DNA of 64,000 bases. It comes from Lasiosphaeris hirsuta (taxonomy: Eukaryota > Ascomycota > Sordariomycetes > Sordariales > Lasiosphaeriaceae). Location of the stretch: contig JAUKUA010000006.1 of the NCBI GenBank assembly GCA_030549175.1, positions 4,092,001 to 4,156,000 of the forward strand, read 5' to 3'. Positions within the stretch are counted from its first letter, which is position 1, and each line of letters starts with the position of its first letter. Shown here one piece after another: positions 30,000 to 41,664 of this stretch. Both the position numbers and the translations under genes were made by a program. The notes under the pieces were generated by a model that did no database searches, was not told where the DNA came from, and was given only the letters and a program-made list of their open reading frames with translations.

Positions 30000-31475
30000 A
30001 TGGGCCACCGAAACAGGTCCAGGAAACGACATGAGTCACAAAACAAGCCCGAAAGCAGTCCCTCGACGCGTTTGTCGAAAGGCAAGGACCCTCTGCCGGC
30101 AAATATTACCCTGCTGAAGAAGCCTCTGGATGCCCTAACTGTGGAGGGAGAGGCATCCAAAGAAGGCGGAAAAGCGGTGGCTGAAGGTTCAACGCCTATC
30201 GCTAATCCGGTAGAGCCTGACCCTGATCAAAGTCGACCAACTCCCTTGCCAACAACTCCCTTGCCGACCGTGGCTGTGGCTAATGATTCAAACGAGAAAG
30301 ACTTTGCTCGTCAGAAGGCACCTGTCATTGCGTCTTTAAATCCGGTCTTGATGACACCTCCGGGGGTCAAGCAGGCAGGTCTCAGCGGGCGAGACGGAAG
30401 TCAACCATCGCATCCACATCAGGAACTGGATGAAGCAAGCCAGGAAATACTAGCTGCCACAAGGGAGCTACGTGCGGCCAAGAACAGGGTGATAGGCTCG
30501 ATCTCCAGCTTGTTTCGAGGTGTTCCCAAGGAAGAAGCAGCAGCAGCTTTGCTCGAGTGCTTGGAGGAGGTCGATTTGGCGATCCATCAACACAAGGATT
30601 ACGTGTCAGAAACCCTTCTGAGGCTCCAAACAGGTCTTTCTGGTGCCCCAAAATGCCTTGTCAGTATTCCAAAAGGCCCCTCGGGAGTACAAGCGGGGCA
30701 ACTTGGATCTGACGGCGCGGCTGATCTTGCGAAAAGAGAGCTGCTACAAAAGCTAGTAGATAAGGCCCGGCACAACGCAGAAAGCCACGCGAAAAAGGCT
30801 GCCGTTCTGGAAGTCGATGCTTAGAAAGCGGAGGTCAAGAAAAGAGCCGCTGCCGTATGCGTTGACGAAAAGGCTCAGGCGCATCAACGGTGCTTTGAAA
30901 CACAGATAGCGTTTGAGAAAAAGATTGGCGAAGATGCCAAAGACTTCGCCGTTGCTGCTGTAAAGACCAATGAGGAAAAAAGGAGGGCAGTGCTAACCGC
31001 CCACCAAGCACACTTTGAATATCAGAAAGCTGCTGATATGGTAAGATTTGCCAGGGCTCATCATGCAAAAGCAAGTAATGAAGAGATTACCGCCCTGAAT
31101 GCCAGTCTTACGCTCGCCGAGGCTAAGAAAAGGGATGCGGACCAAAATCTCCACGAGGTGTCAGCGAGTTCAACGATCAGGGGCTTGAGGACGATGATTG
31201 ACGCTGCCGAAAGGACGGCTGTGGAGATGGCACTGGCGGTTAAAATGGCATATCAACAACATTTCCATGCTTTAGAATATGCCAGCGACCGATTTATCTC
31301 GGCAGAAAAGGCCCACATGAGAGCGAGGACAGCCAAAAAAGCTGCCGAGGAAGCAGTTGCTGCACAAGCGGCGAGCGAAAATGCACTCGAGAAGCACAAT
31401 CAGAGGATGGCAACCTTTGCGAGACTTGTCGAAGGCATGAGCTGGACCCCTTGCACGGCTGGAAGGGATGCATAA
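30000..31475 (+). pseudogene. Orphan coiled-coil frame with one in-frame amber codon
   Basis: From ATG 30000 the frame runs 274 codons to TAG at 30822-30824. It then continues in the same phase for another 216 codons to TAA at 31475. The N-terminal part is basic and low complexity (MGHRNRSRKRHESQNK). After about residue 140 the protein is helical and rich in Ala/Glu/Lys on both sides of the stop (NAESHAKKAAVLEVDA stop KAEVKKRAAAV), so the stop seems to interrupt one coiled coil. Two readings are possible. One is a CAG-to-TAG nonsense change. The other is a 69-bp phase-0 intron (30756-30824, GTAGAT...CTTAG) that would remove the stop exactly, though it lacks a good branch site and covers coding-like sequence. 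It is in the same phase as the frame ending at 29951. Function unknown. Confidence 0.55.
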
Positions 31476-32463
31476 AGCGACAGTTAGGTAGTGTTTTTAT
31501 TGAACGGGGTAGCGAAGCTCAGCATCGGCAAATCCCTTTGAATCTTGTGATAGGCCTTTGGAGAGTTTTGATATGCCTTTAAGCTTGACAATTTGGTGAT
31601 GCCGAATCTTCTGATAGACGTTTTTGATGGTCTGTGTGGGGAATGGAGTTGTATCCTTCAATCGCGAGGGCTGTCTGTGTTTGCCGACTCCTAATCTCGG
31701 TTTATATGCCTTTGGACTCGAGAATTTGGTCAGAGCGAATGTGCTGTCTACCACGCTTGATCCAGGGGTACCATGATGTGTGTTCAGTCTGTCTCTAGAG
31801 GTTGTATCCTCAGTTCATTATATACTCGCCAGGGCTTCAAAAGCGCGCCTCTGGTCCGCGAAGCAAGTATCTTGTGTCATTGGGTCAGGGAGTCTTGTGG
31901 CCCTGATGAGTGCCTAGGTATTGGTCTTGTCGAGTCGAAGCTACAGTCTAGTGTTTTCTCCTCTGCTTTGCCTCCCACGCTCTACTTCCAGTGCGATGTT
32001 GCCCAAGTTTCCCCCGACCCTGAGGGAATTTGTGATTGTTTACCTAAGAACATGGGCTCTCACAGCGGTCTCGCTGCTTGTTCAGGTTTTTCAAGACCTT
32101 CAGCGGACCCGTGGTTCGCTGATAGCGGGCGAATCACGGCGGCGAGGTTGTCGACGGGACCAAAGGGAAGCCCGCGAAGAGCCGGTACGTCTTGTGATCT
32201 GGCCAACCTTTGCCCTGACTCCCGGCCGATTGGGCAACAGATTTCCAAGGCGCCCCTATCAAAACAAGGGCATCGCCAAGTCGGCCCAAACGATACCGCA
32301 TCGGGATATCGGTGCATGTCTGCATAGAGTCTGCAGAGAGCGCCTGCACCCTGACCTGGTGCGTTTTGCAAGTCGGGCATTTGAGAGGCAGCGGGCAGAC
32401 TGCAACAACAGACGCAACGGGAGACGTAGCAGCAGACACAACCGCAAACGTAGACGCAGCTAG

Positions 32464-32495
32464 CAGGCAGGCAGACAGACAGACAGACAGACAGA
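32464..32495. repeat. CAGG/CAGA microsatellite
   Basis: Tandem four-base repeat, mainly CAGA, about eight units. The adjoining 32485-32505 is also simple sequence. Confidence 0.9.
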
Positions 32496-33592
32496 CTGCG
32501 CGCGCGAATGAAGCTAGGCGCGGTGCCATCATGCCGGGAGCAGTGGATGGCAGTGGAGCGGCGCTCGACGGCTGGCATCGCCATTGCCATTCCATCTGGA
32601 CGGCAGCGTCGCAGTCTGGGAGGGGGATCAGCACAAGGGGAGGGCAAAAAGCCACTTGATGCCCGCCTGCCCCTTGATGCCCACATTGTGGAACATGGTG
32701 GCCCCGTTGCTGCCCTACACCCCTCCTCCTTCGTCTCTCTCTCTCTCTCTCAGAAGGCAAGAGAGCTTTTTGTCTCGTGGAGAAGGATTGGCGACACGAT
32801 CTGGACTCTCAACCCCTTCCGCAGTAGCGTGGGTGGAGGGAAACCAGATGCACACGCCCCCCTGGGTTCGACTCTGTTCACGACGCGCCCTGGGTCCCCC
32901 CCTGGTCTGGGCCTTGAAGTGACGGGCAGAGAGGAAAGAGCGAGGCGGGCGCGGCGGGGGAGGGGGAGCTTCAGCTGAGTGAGGGGATGTTGATCGTGGG
33001 GCGCCCGCAAACCCGACGGTACCCCGCCCTCTCAGAGCAAAGCAGCTGCGAGCAGCGCAAAACGCGCGAAGCTGTGCGTGCTCAGGGCCATTTTCATTTG
33101 ACGCAATTCGAGACAATTCCTGCTTTTCGTTCGAGGCGTCGTCTTCTGGTCGGGAGCCCTGACTGAGATGCCATCGCTCTCGAGATTGCAGCGATAAGGA
33201 GCAGAGGAATAGACAGTACGGTGCGAACTGTGCGCATTTGGCATTGACTTTGGCAGACGCGCTCTCTTGGTCCAATTTTCATGGCGACACGCCCCCCCCC
33301 CTTACGACGTCATCAGTGGCTTTGGCCCGTGATAAGCACGAGGTCGGGGGCCAGCACTGCGACTCCAACACCGCGCCAAAAAAGGGAGGGGGTCAGGTCA
33401 GGGCACAGGAGACCATCCCCAGGGTTCTCCTCCCAGCGCATTACCAGCGCATTATTGATGGGAAGCCACGAAGCCAACCTGATTAATTGCAGAGATTATC
33501 GTCCATGCGGAGCCCTCAATCGCCATGCCGTCCACATCCACAACGCCATCCCGTCATCCCGTGATTGCCCATCGCTTACTCGTCCCTGTCCG

Positions 33593-33630
33593 CCCCCCCC
33601 CCCCCCCCCCCCAAAAAAAAAAAAAAAAAA
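33593..33630. repeat. C20-A18 homopolymer block pair
   Basis: Twenty C directly followed by eighteen A. A shorter copy of the same layout (C12-A8) is at 54543-54562, and a complementary-type T38-A-G10 is at 52309-52357. Confidence 0.9.
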
Positions 33631-36116
33631 CGGACGGAACTCACCAAAGGACCCAACATCCAGGCCTAGCTAGGTGAAGCTCAGCTCAGCTCAGCGCCGT
33701 GGAACCTCGCACACGGCACCTTCCCGCCCCCCCCGATCCGACGGGCGTGCCGCGCAACCGGCCATCAGCGGGCTCTCGGCGGGTTGCCATTCGACGCCTC
33801 CCCCTTCAGGGCCCTCAGGGATAGCAAAACACCTCAGCTGAGACCTACCTTGGACGGCGCCTTTCTGTTTTTCTCGCCCCGTTTGCGCCGCCCCCGCCCC
33901 CGCCCCTGTCTCCCTTCCGGGGAGTTTTGTTTCGGGAGGCTGCAGAGTTTCCGACAGGAAGTTTTCTACCGGCGGGGAAAGAGAGAGAGGGGCAGAAAAA
34001 AGGTAATCTCATCACATCGCGTCCCGCGCACGGCCGGCTGGGCGGGCTTGATACGTGTGGTGAATTGGGATGGTCGATGGCGGTAGAGGTGGCAGGTGAC
34101 GAGATTTGCGGGTGACGGCGGGACGACGGGATTCCCAGCCCTACCTGCCCTTCCTTGCGTCACCTAGGTAGGTTCGTCGGCCCGGCCTCGGTCCCCGACG
34201 AGCACGCAGCCGCGCAGGCAAGCGCCGAGGTCAGGTTAGGCCGGGATCATTGTCGTTGTCGTTGTCGTTGTCGTCGCCATTGTCATCAGGTTAGGTCAGC
34301 ACGTTATCGCGGCCGCCGCTTTCCTTCCGGGACATCCTCTTGTTATATGTCCCGACATATAGAGGACTCTCCTGGAGCCCGATTCGACTGGCCGGATGGA
34401 TGCGGGCACCGTGTGCGGGGACATACTGGACCGAAAGCACGCATTCGCGTCCTTGTTCTAACTTCTGACCTAATCGCGGTTGTAGTCGACAACGGATCCC
34501 ACGGAGCAGGCTTGGGATGGATGAGGTGGGTTGACGGATTGACATGGGCGGGGGGGGGTGTCGCGCTATCGTCCATCCGCGACTAACTCGGCCAGCTAAC
34601 CAACAGTATGGAGCACACAGTACTGGAGAAGTAAGGAAAAACACAAAGGTACTACTTGGCTGCATTGCGCAGCGCCGTGACAGTGAGATGGGACGGGCCA
34701 CCCACCCACACCCGACGTTCGACACACAACATCGCGTCCACACCACCTCTACCGTTCATAGGAGGACGGCGAATGGCGAGAAGAACAGGTCGCTTGCCTA
34801 ACCTCTCAGGCAGCCAGATTTCGCTCACCAACATCGATAGCTCACTAAAAATACCGCCTGCAGAGTCATATATCGTACATACGGCTTATAGCCCAGCCTC
34901 CCATCTTGGGCCCCAACCTTGGGCATCTGCATGCACGGGCAAGGGCAAGGGCGGTTGCGCTGTGCTGACGGGTACCCTAGGCCACACTGGTCACTAGATC
35001 CGGGGCAGCCAAAACGACGCTATTTTTTTTTTCTTTCTAGAAGTCGTGATTTTGATTGATGTGCCCGACACTTGGCTGGTGCATTGCATGGCGTCGTGGT
35101 GAAGGGTGCGAAGGTATGCTCAGTCAAGTTAGGCGTGTAGGTGGTGTGTGGTCGTCACAGACATGTTGGAGCATCGTTTCCCTGGGACGCGAGTTTCCAT
35201 ATCTCGTGATGGAGGCAAGCCGTCACAGTGAGCGCGGCAATAATATAGCAGAGTCACCAACTCTCTCGCACCGCAGAGCATGAAATCGCCATGACGCTCC
35301 CGCAATGCCCGCCCCAGCACCACCAAAACAAAGATGCTCATCATCTCAGAAGCACTGCATTCTGGCCGTATGGTGTGCGCTCATTCACCCGCTGCGCTCG
35401 GCTAGCCCGGGCTAACTGGGGTGCGGAGGGGAGAGGAGGAGGGGGAGAAGGGGGGAACCATGATGTCTCATTGCACCAAGAACTCTCCCACGTTCGCCAC
35501 CCCTCCCCCACCGTTCACCACCGTCGCCCAGACCGCTGATTGGCCACCCGCCGATTGGCTGCCCGCCGCACACCACCACCCGGGGGCACGAAAGCTGCTG
35601 CTGCGCTGCTGCACGCAATTGCAGCTAGCCGCCTGTGCTACACGCGACCTCGCCAAAAACAGCCTCGACTGGACCGTCCATGCGCCGGATCTGGAATCAC
35701 ACTAGGCCAGCCTCGTGGTTCGCGGCCACGATTTTCGTGACATGTGCTTTGGGACGGGGAGCGAGGAGAGCGAGGAGAGCGAGGAGGGTAGGACATCGCG
35801 GGCCATCGGATCACACTCATTTCAACTCGGGAGCGTCCCATGAGGGGATATAGACTGCACAGGGAGATGTCGGTCGATTCTCCCTAGAATGCTTGATGCC
35901 GAGGGAGGAGGCTATCTGCCGGGGCAACACTCGCACCGCGCGCCTGTGCGCGCTGAGGGCTGGGAGAAGGGCAAATTGCCCTTGGGAGTGTACCACATTA
36001 CCCCTGACGGGTGAGACTGTTGGACACCGAGACATGGACAGCACAAACAAGGTGAGACATGCCAACTCACCGAGAATATCCAGAGGAGCTTCCCCGCCCG
36101 CGCGTGACCCGTCCCC

Positions 36117-36124
36117 TATATAAG
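36117..36124 (+). promoter_or_regulatory. TATA-type core promoter-like motif
   Basis: TATATAAG preceded by a GC/CT-rich stretch (36090-36116). It is the best TATA match in the gene-poor block. No protein-coding frame follows within a kilobase, so any transcript would be non-coding or have a distant coding exon. Confidence 0.25.
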
Positions 36125-39100
36125 TGGTTTAGTCATGCGCGCAGTCACGCTATCGGTCGCTTCCGCTCTGCCGGGCCGTGGTCGTGATATCGGGATGTTT
36201 TGGCAGCGGTAATGCCGATGATGAGGTTCACTCTGATGTGTATAGCCCGTATGTCCCCGTGAGCCCCGGGCGATAGCGAACTGCAGGACTCATCGCCTAG
36301 GTTGCGATGATGTGTGGACGCAGCAGCCAATTTGGGTCGGAGGAAACGCATCATGACGAGACGGGCTGCCTTGTTTCCATGTTTTTCGGAGGACTCATAC
36401 TTGCCGTGCACAGCGTGCCCAGAATATGATGGCTCATACCAAGCTTGACCGATGAGATGGTGTAGGTGTAGTTCTCCGCCGACCGTTTGACCCTTATACC
36501 ACTCGCACATAACCAACTTCAGGGGGTGCGATATGCCGGCTTCATGCCAGCCTGGCAGCATCAAACCAGGCGCGAGGGTCGCTGCCCGTTCCCATAGGCA
36601 GAGAATGGACCTATCCCTACGTTAGCCCCAAACTCCTCCATAGGTTCCCCCCCCCCCCCAATCGCTAGCCCCAAAGCAGGAACCTCGAATCCGCGCCCCA
36701 TCGCCGCACCACCTCCCCCCTCTCCCTAACGCACCCTCTCCCGCAAGGCTGAGTCTCTCCTCCCACCCCACGCCATCAGCCTCGCGGGCCAACACTCTTC
36801 CCACCTTGTCCCCCAGCGGCATCAGAAACAAAACAAAACGCCCCACCGAGGCCCCAGCCCAGCCAGCGGCACCGCACCTCAAGACAGGAACGCTCTCTCC
36901 CTGTCTACTGCACTGTAGCCGTATCCTCGGCCTGGGCCAAGGGGGCCCAGGTCAGTAGGGCTCGGCCCCCCTTCCCACCCCAGGCTCCGACCCGCGCCCG
37001 TTTTAACCGGATAACCCAACCGAGAAAAAGGACCGACGTGAACTTGGCCGGAAGAGGACACGCCACCATGTGCGCGTGAGGGAACCGAACAGAAAAAGAA
37101 CGGTTCGGTAGAGGAAGGGGGGGATGGATATGTGGGCCATATAGATGAAGACACCTTTTTTTTCCCGCTGGGCTGGTCAAGACCGCGACCGGGGAAGCCT
37201 TTGCTCACAGCCAGAGGCTCCGCAAGGTAAAAGAAGACGCCGAACCGAGATGCTGTCGAGCGCCGTAAATACCACGGCGATAGAGTGGGCTGGTGATGGT
37301 GGTGGTGTCGTGATTTGCGGGTTGCAGACGGGCGTGCAGCGAGGCAAGGGGCAGAGCCATGATCCTCGGTAGGTTGAGGGGATACACTCAGTAGGCAGGG
37401 CCGCGAATGAGGGAGGGGAGTGTGCGTAGGCGCCGTTCTGGGGACGAGAACCTTTACTGTGCGCGTTTGTGGGTGTGTGTGTTTCCTCGTCCCAGACGCG
37501 CAGGGCTGCCGTATAGTATTCTTGAGAGTGTGAGTGACCTGCCGCCAGTGCCGGGCGTTGAAGTTTGCTGTGGTTCACAGTTTCGATGCCGCTGCCTGCT
37601 GCACCACATCATGCACCTCAATCTAAAGGGCCCCGTGCGCTTGCGGAGGAGGCGTTAGGGAGCCAGGGCACGGAGCCTGGGAAACCTGAGCGGATGCCAG
37701 AGAAATCGAGAGACGGCATCGCAGTGCCAGCCGGGCGACCAACTGGCTTCTCTGCCGACGGCCATGAGTGATCTGATCTGGGCACTCTTTTCTTGACGTA
37801 GCGCGCAGCACTTTTCTTGGCCCCCCCCCCTCCACCATCTGACTCCCTCGCCGCAGCCTGAAGCTGGGCCGCGAAAACAGGCCCGCTGCGTGCAACTGCC
37901 GCCCGCCCGATGCAGATGAGGCAGGGCGCGATGACGACTGAAAAAAAAAAAAAAGAACTAAAAAAAACTCAACCTCCATTCAGCACCGTGATGTGAACCC
38001 GACGCTGTGGCATGACGCCCGCAAGAAAAGAAAAAAAGCACAACCTAAAAGATGTGCGCGCCAGCCCAACCCCAAGAACGGGGGGTGCGCGGGGGCCAAA
38101 TAGGCGCTGAAGCCAACCACATCACAGCATGCAGCGCTCGCAACGGTGTGCGCGCGAGTGGTGAGGGCTGTCATTGGAGCAGCTCGGGCTGGCGGGGTTG
38201 GTGTCCCAAACCGCAGAGGAGGGGGGAATTGGCCCGTAGGGCTGCACATGACGCCGCCGATCTGCGATGAAGCCAATGCTGGCCCGCCGGTCACGACTCA
38301 CTGTGTGATGGGATGGGCGAGTCGGTTGTGATGCGCGCTTGGCTTGCTCGTCGGTGAAGCACCAGCGACGACGGTGTGCCTCCATGCACAACACGGCACA
38401 GGCTGGGACACAGGCTTGAGCACAGGCTTGGTGGTTCCATCAGACAAGGAAGGTCCTTCTTTTCTCTTTTCGCGATGGGAGGGTGTGGTGGTTCGCGAGT
38501 TTTGATGCGCCGCCCAATTGACTTTTGTTTCGGGGCCAGGTCATGGCTGCACAAGGTGAGGGATAAGGTGGGCGGCACACCGAGCGGTTGGCGTGCCAGG
38601 GCTATCGGGTTTCTTGTTTCGCGCAGCGCGCGCGGATCAGGAGCTTGCCCGGGCTTTTTGGGACGACAACAAGGTTTCAGGCCGACGCGAAATGTTGGGT
38701 TCACGCCCCCCTCCCCCCCCCCCTCCAGCCCTTCGACGGCCTGTCAAGCTTGTCTCACCAGCGACACTGGCCACCGGCTACACAGTATCCAGAAACTCTG
38801 TTGCTTTCCCTTGCCGGTGCTGCTCGTGAGCGTGTCTTTTATCAGGGCGGTAGCAGATATATCCGTTGCTTCGAAGGAGCAATTGACAGGGAGGCTGGCT
38901 TCTGGAAGTTGGAATTGCCTTTCCGCTTCGAGTTTTTCAACAACGACGGCGACTGAGCCGCCTTGTTTGATGGACCGTGCCGTCGGGAGAATTGGCAAAT
39001 AGGCAGCGAGGAGTCGGTTACGGCGCACGCAGGAGATCTTACTCCCTCCACAGTCGAAAAAGGCCGTCTCCCGGGTTGAGCCAGCCGACATGGTTATACC

Positions 39101-39859
39101 GTATAGTATGGCTGGCCGATATCAAGGCACATTCGCGCTCAGGTCTGCCGTTCATCCCATGTCGCGCGGCGCATCACGGCTGTCAGCTAGCAGCCAGCGA
39201 GCGCGGGCGCGGGCGGCCTAGCCAATTACCCACGGACGACTGCATGTCTTCCAACCGCGACAGAGATTTTTTCTTCTGCTTCTTTCTCTTCTTGTTTCAA
39301 TATCGCACCCTCCCGTCCCCGTGCTGCCGTGCTCTGCCCAGGTCTGTGCCCGAGAGCGAACCACGGCCGCGACGGTGCAAACCAAGCCGGAAAAGGCTCG
39401 CGTACCCTAAGCCGTGTGTGCGCCCTAAAATTTCTTCGCGTCCCTTTACCCCTGAACAAGGACGTCGTGGGATGCTGCGGCCTTCCCTAGCGTTCCAAGC
39501 TGCAATCCGCCGTCTAGAAAAAGGCCAAGGCAGGTTGCATGCGTAAAGGAAAAAAAAAAACGTCCCGCTTGCCATTTCCCCATCCGTCTTGCTCCTAGGT
39601 GGACTGGGGGGGGGGAATGCCATGGCAGGCCGTGGGAGCCGGCACAGCCCGAAAAAGAAAATAGTCCAAATGTCACTCACTGCCTACACACACAAACGGC
39701 GCGGCTGGGCTTTCCTGTCGTGCCGGCGCGGGACTCCCCGGCATCTCAGCTAAGAGCTAGGAACGGGGATGCGCATCCCAGTCCGCACTGTCATCCAGGC
39801 AGTGAGGTCAGGTCAGCAGACTTTGGGGGGAAAAAAAGAGTCCACCCTTACTTCATCGT

Positions 39860-39889
39860 GATGATGCTTGATCGCGATCATGCCTCATC
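39860..39889. repeat. 30-bp imperfect palindrome
   Basis: The core GATCGCGATC (39870-39879) is perfectly self-complementary. The flanking decamers 39860-39869 and 39880-39889 are near-complementary (eight of ten), and a second ATCGCGATCAG follows at once. It could bind a dimeric factor; no family is named. Confidence 0.5.
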
Positions 39890-41664
39890 GCGATCAGGGT
39901 GTGTAGAAAGCAAGCAAAGGGAAAAAATCTTCCAATGTGGCGCCAGGCATTGGAAAAGGAGACATTTCGAAATGCAAACCCCTCAAGGTGCCGTGACGGG
40001 ATTTTGGGGTAAGGCGCGTCAGAAAAAGGAAATGTGGCACAAAATCTCGGCGGATTTTCCAATCCCCCCTTTCAAAATGAGATGGAACAATAATTCGAAT
40101 TACACACGCCCACCCACCACCTGCAACACATCGAGACAGGAGACAGGAGACAGGGAGATGGACACGGGCAGACAGGGAAAGGGAGGGGGAGACAACATGC
40201 TTGCGATTCCACGGCATTCTAGTCTGGCGGCCCAAATAGGTCCGGAAGGCAAAATATTGTGAATCCCGCGTCGCGTCCGTCGGGCATGAAAGACAGGAGA
40301 AAAAAACTCGAGCTTTTCCTGCATGGCATGGTCTGTGTGTGTGTGTGCTGAACGCAAGGACCAAATTCATGGAAGCCGCAGACAGCCAAACCCAAGCAGC
40401 ACACGAAACTTTGTTTTAGGGCTCAAATTCTAGGGTTTTCACTCCGGGAGAATTCACCGACATGGGCACATTTTTCGCAACGAATCGAATTTTTTTTAGT
40501 CTGCTAATTTTACAAAATTTGACTAGATTCCACAGGGAATGCGATGACATAGCCTCCGTTCCATCAAGTACCTGAGGTGGATGCCGCACCTCTCGCGCGT
40601 CACAACGTCCCGCGTATCTGTCGTAGCGTAACACCGAATCCCAAACCAGCCAACCAATATCTTGACTCTCAACCTCACTCGCACCAGCAATCTCGTGAGG
40701 ACCGTTGTGTGAAGATAATTCATCCCAGTGATTTTCTTCTGCTAGCTAGTGCTACTGCTCTATTGTATATCCCAACGCACTCCACACCTCGCAACTTCTC
40801 AAAAAGGGGTATATCCATCCTGCGTGAGACCGGGGATAAAATCTCGAAAGGAAATCTGTTGACGGCTCTCACTAAATATCGGAGCGCGTCGAATAACAAG
40901 ACTGAAAAAGAATGAGAGGTCCTTCCACGCCCGCATGTTGTCCCCATCCATATCAGAATTCAAAACACGATATCCAACGGCAAAGCCCTCTTTCCCAGAC
41001 CCAAAAGCAATCGCCATTAAACGGGGGTGCTGTCTTGTGGCGGCCAGGCGCATATCCGCCACCCGCCCACAATTCCCCCTCTTCCATTGCCCGCGCACAT
41101 TAAAATATGCAACAAAATCCCCCCACTGCATTCCCTAGGACAGGCCAGTTTTGACCCTGTCCGAACCCAAATAAAAGTAGAAATATAAAAGCAGCTCTCT
41201 AAAAGAACCAACACCCAGACTTTTGGAATCCTTGTACATCCCTGGTGGCGCATGCTGATGTCGTCTCTCATCCTGTTTCATCCAACGTCGGCTGTCGACG
41301 GTGATATGATGCCGCGCCGGAAACCAGAGAGGACAACGGGGGTATCTTTGAATGACCGAAAAAAACGACTGCCAACCACGCGGCGGGACTGCTCCCCGAC
41401 TATGTTTATCGACCATAAGGCTGGAAAGCCTCAGTGTGGAATGACCCGGATGACCAAATGACCCCGAAAAGAGACCTATCGTACAACCTGTCTCGATTGA
41501 TATATGTTGTTTTGTGTTTTTGGTTAAGGCGGAGTTATAGGATGTGTGATGACGAGGTAAAATGTGATGTTATGATGTGAGGAGAGGAAGCAAAGAGGGG
41601 GGGGGGGGGGGGACCTTGGTAAGTGCCGGTCCAGGCGGCTGCGGGTAGGAATTTTTTTCTCTTT

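Larger units (their letters stand above)
31476..41664. other. 10.2-kb GC-rich gene-poor region
   Basis: I found no reading frame with protein-like composition on either strand; all are short, overlapping and rich in Arg, Pro and Ser. The region holds a CAGA/CAGG microsatellite (32464-32495), a C20A18 block (33593-33630), a GTC/GTT trinucleotide run (34251-34275), a TATA-type motif (36117-36124), a 30-bp palindrome (39860-39889) and a G16 tract (41597-41612). It may include unannotated non-coding transcripts or a very long regulatory region. Confidence 0.5.
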
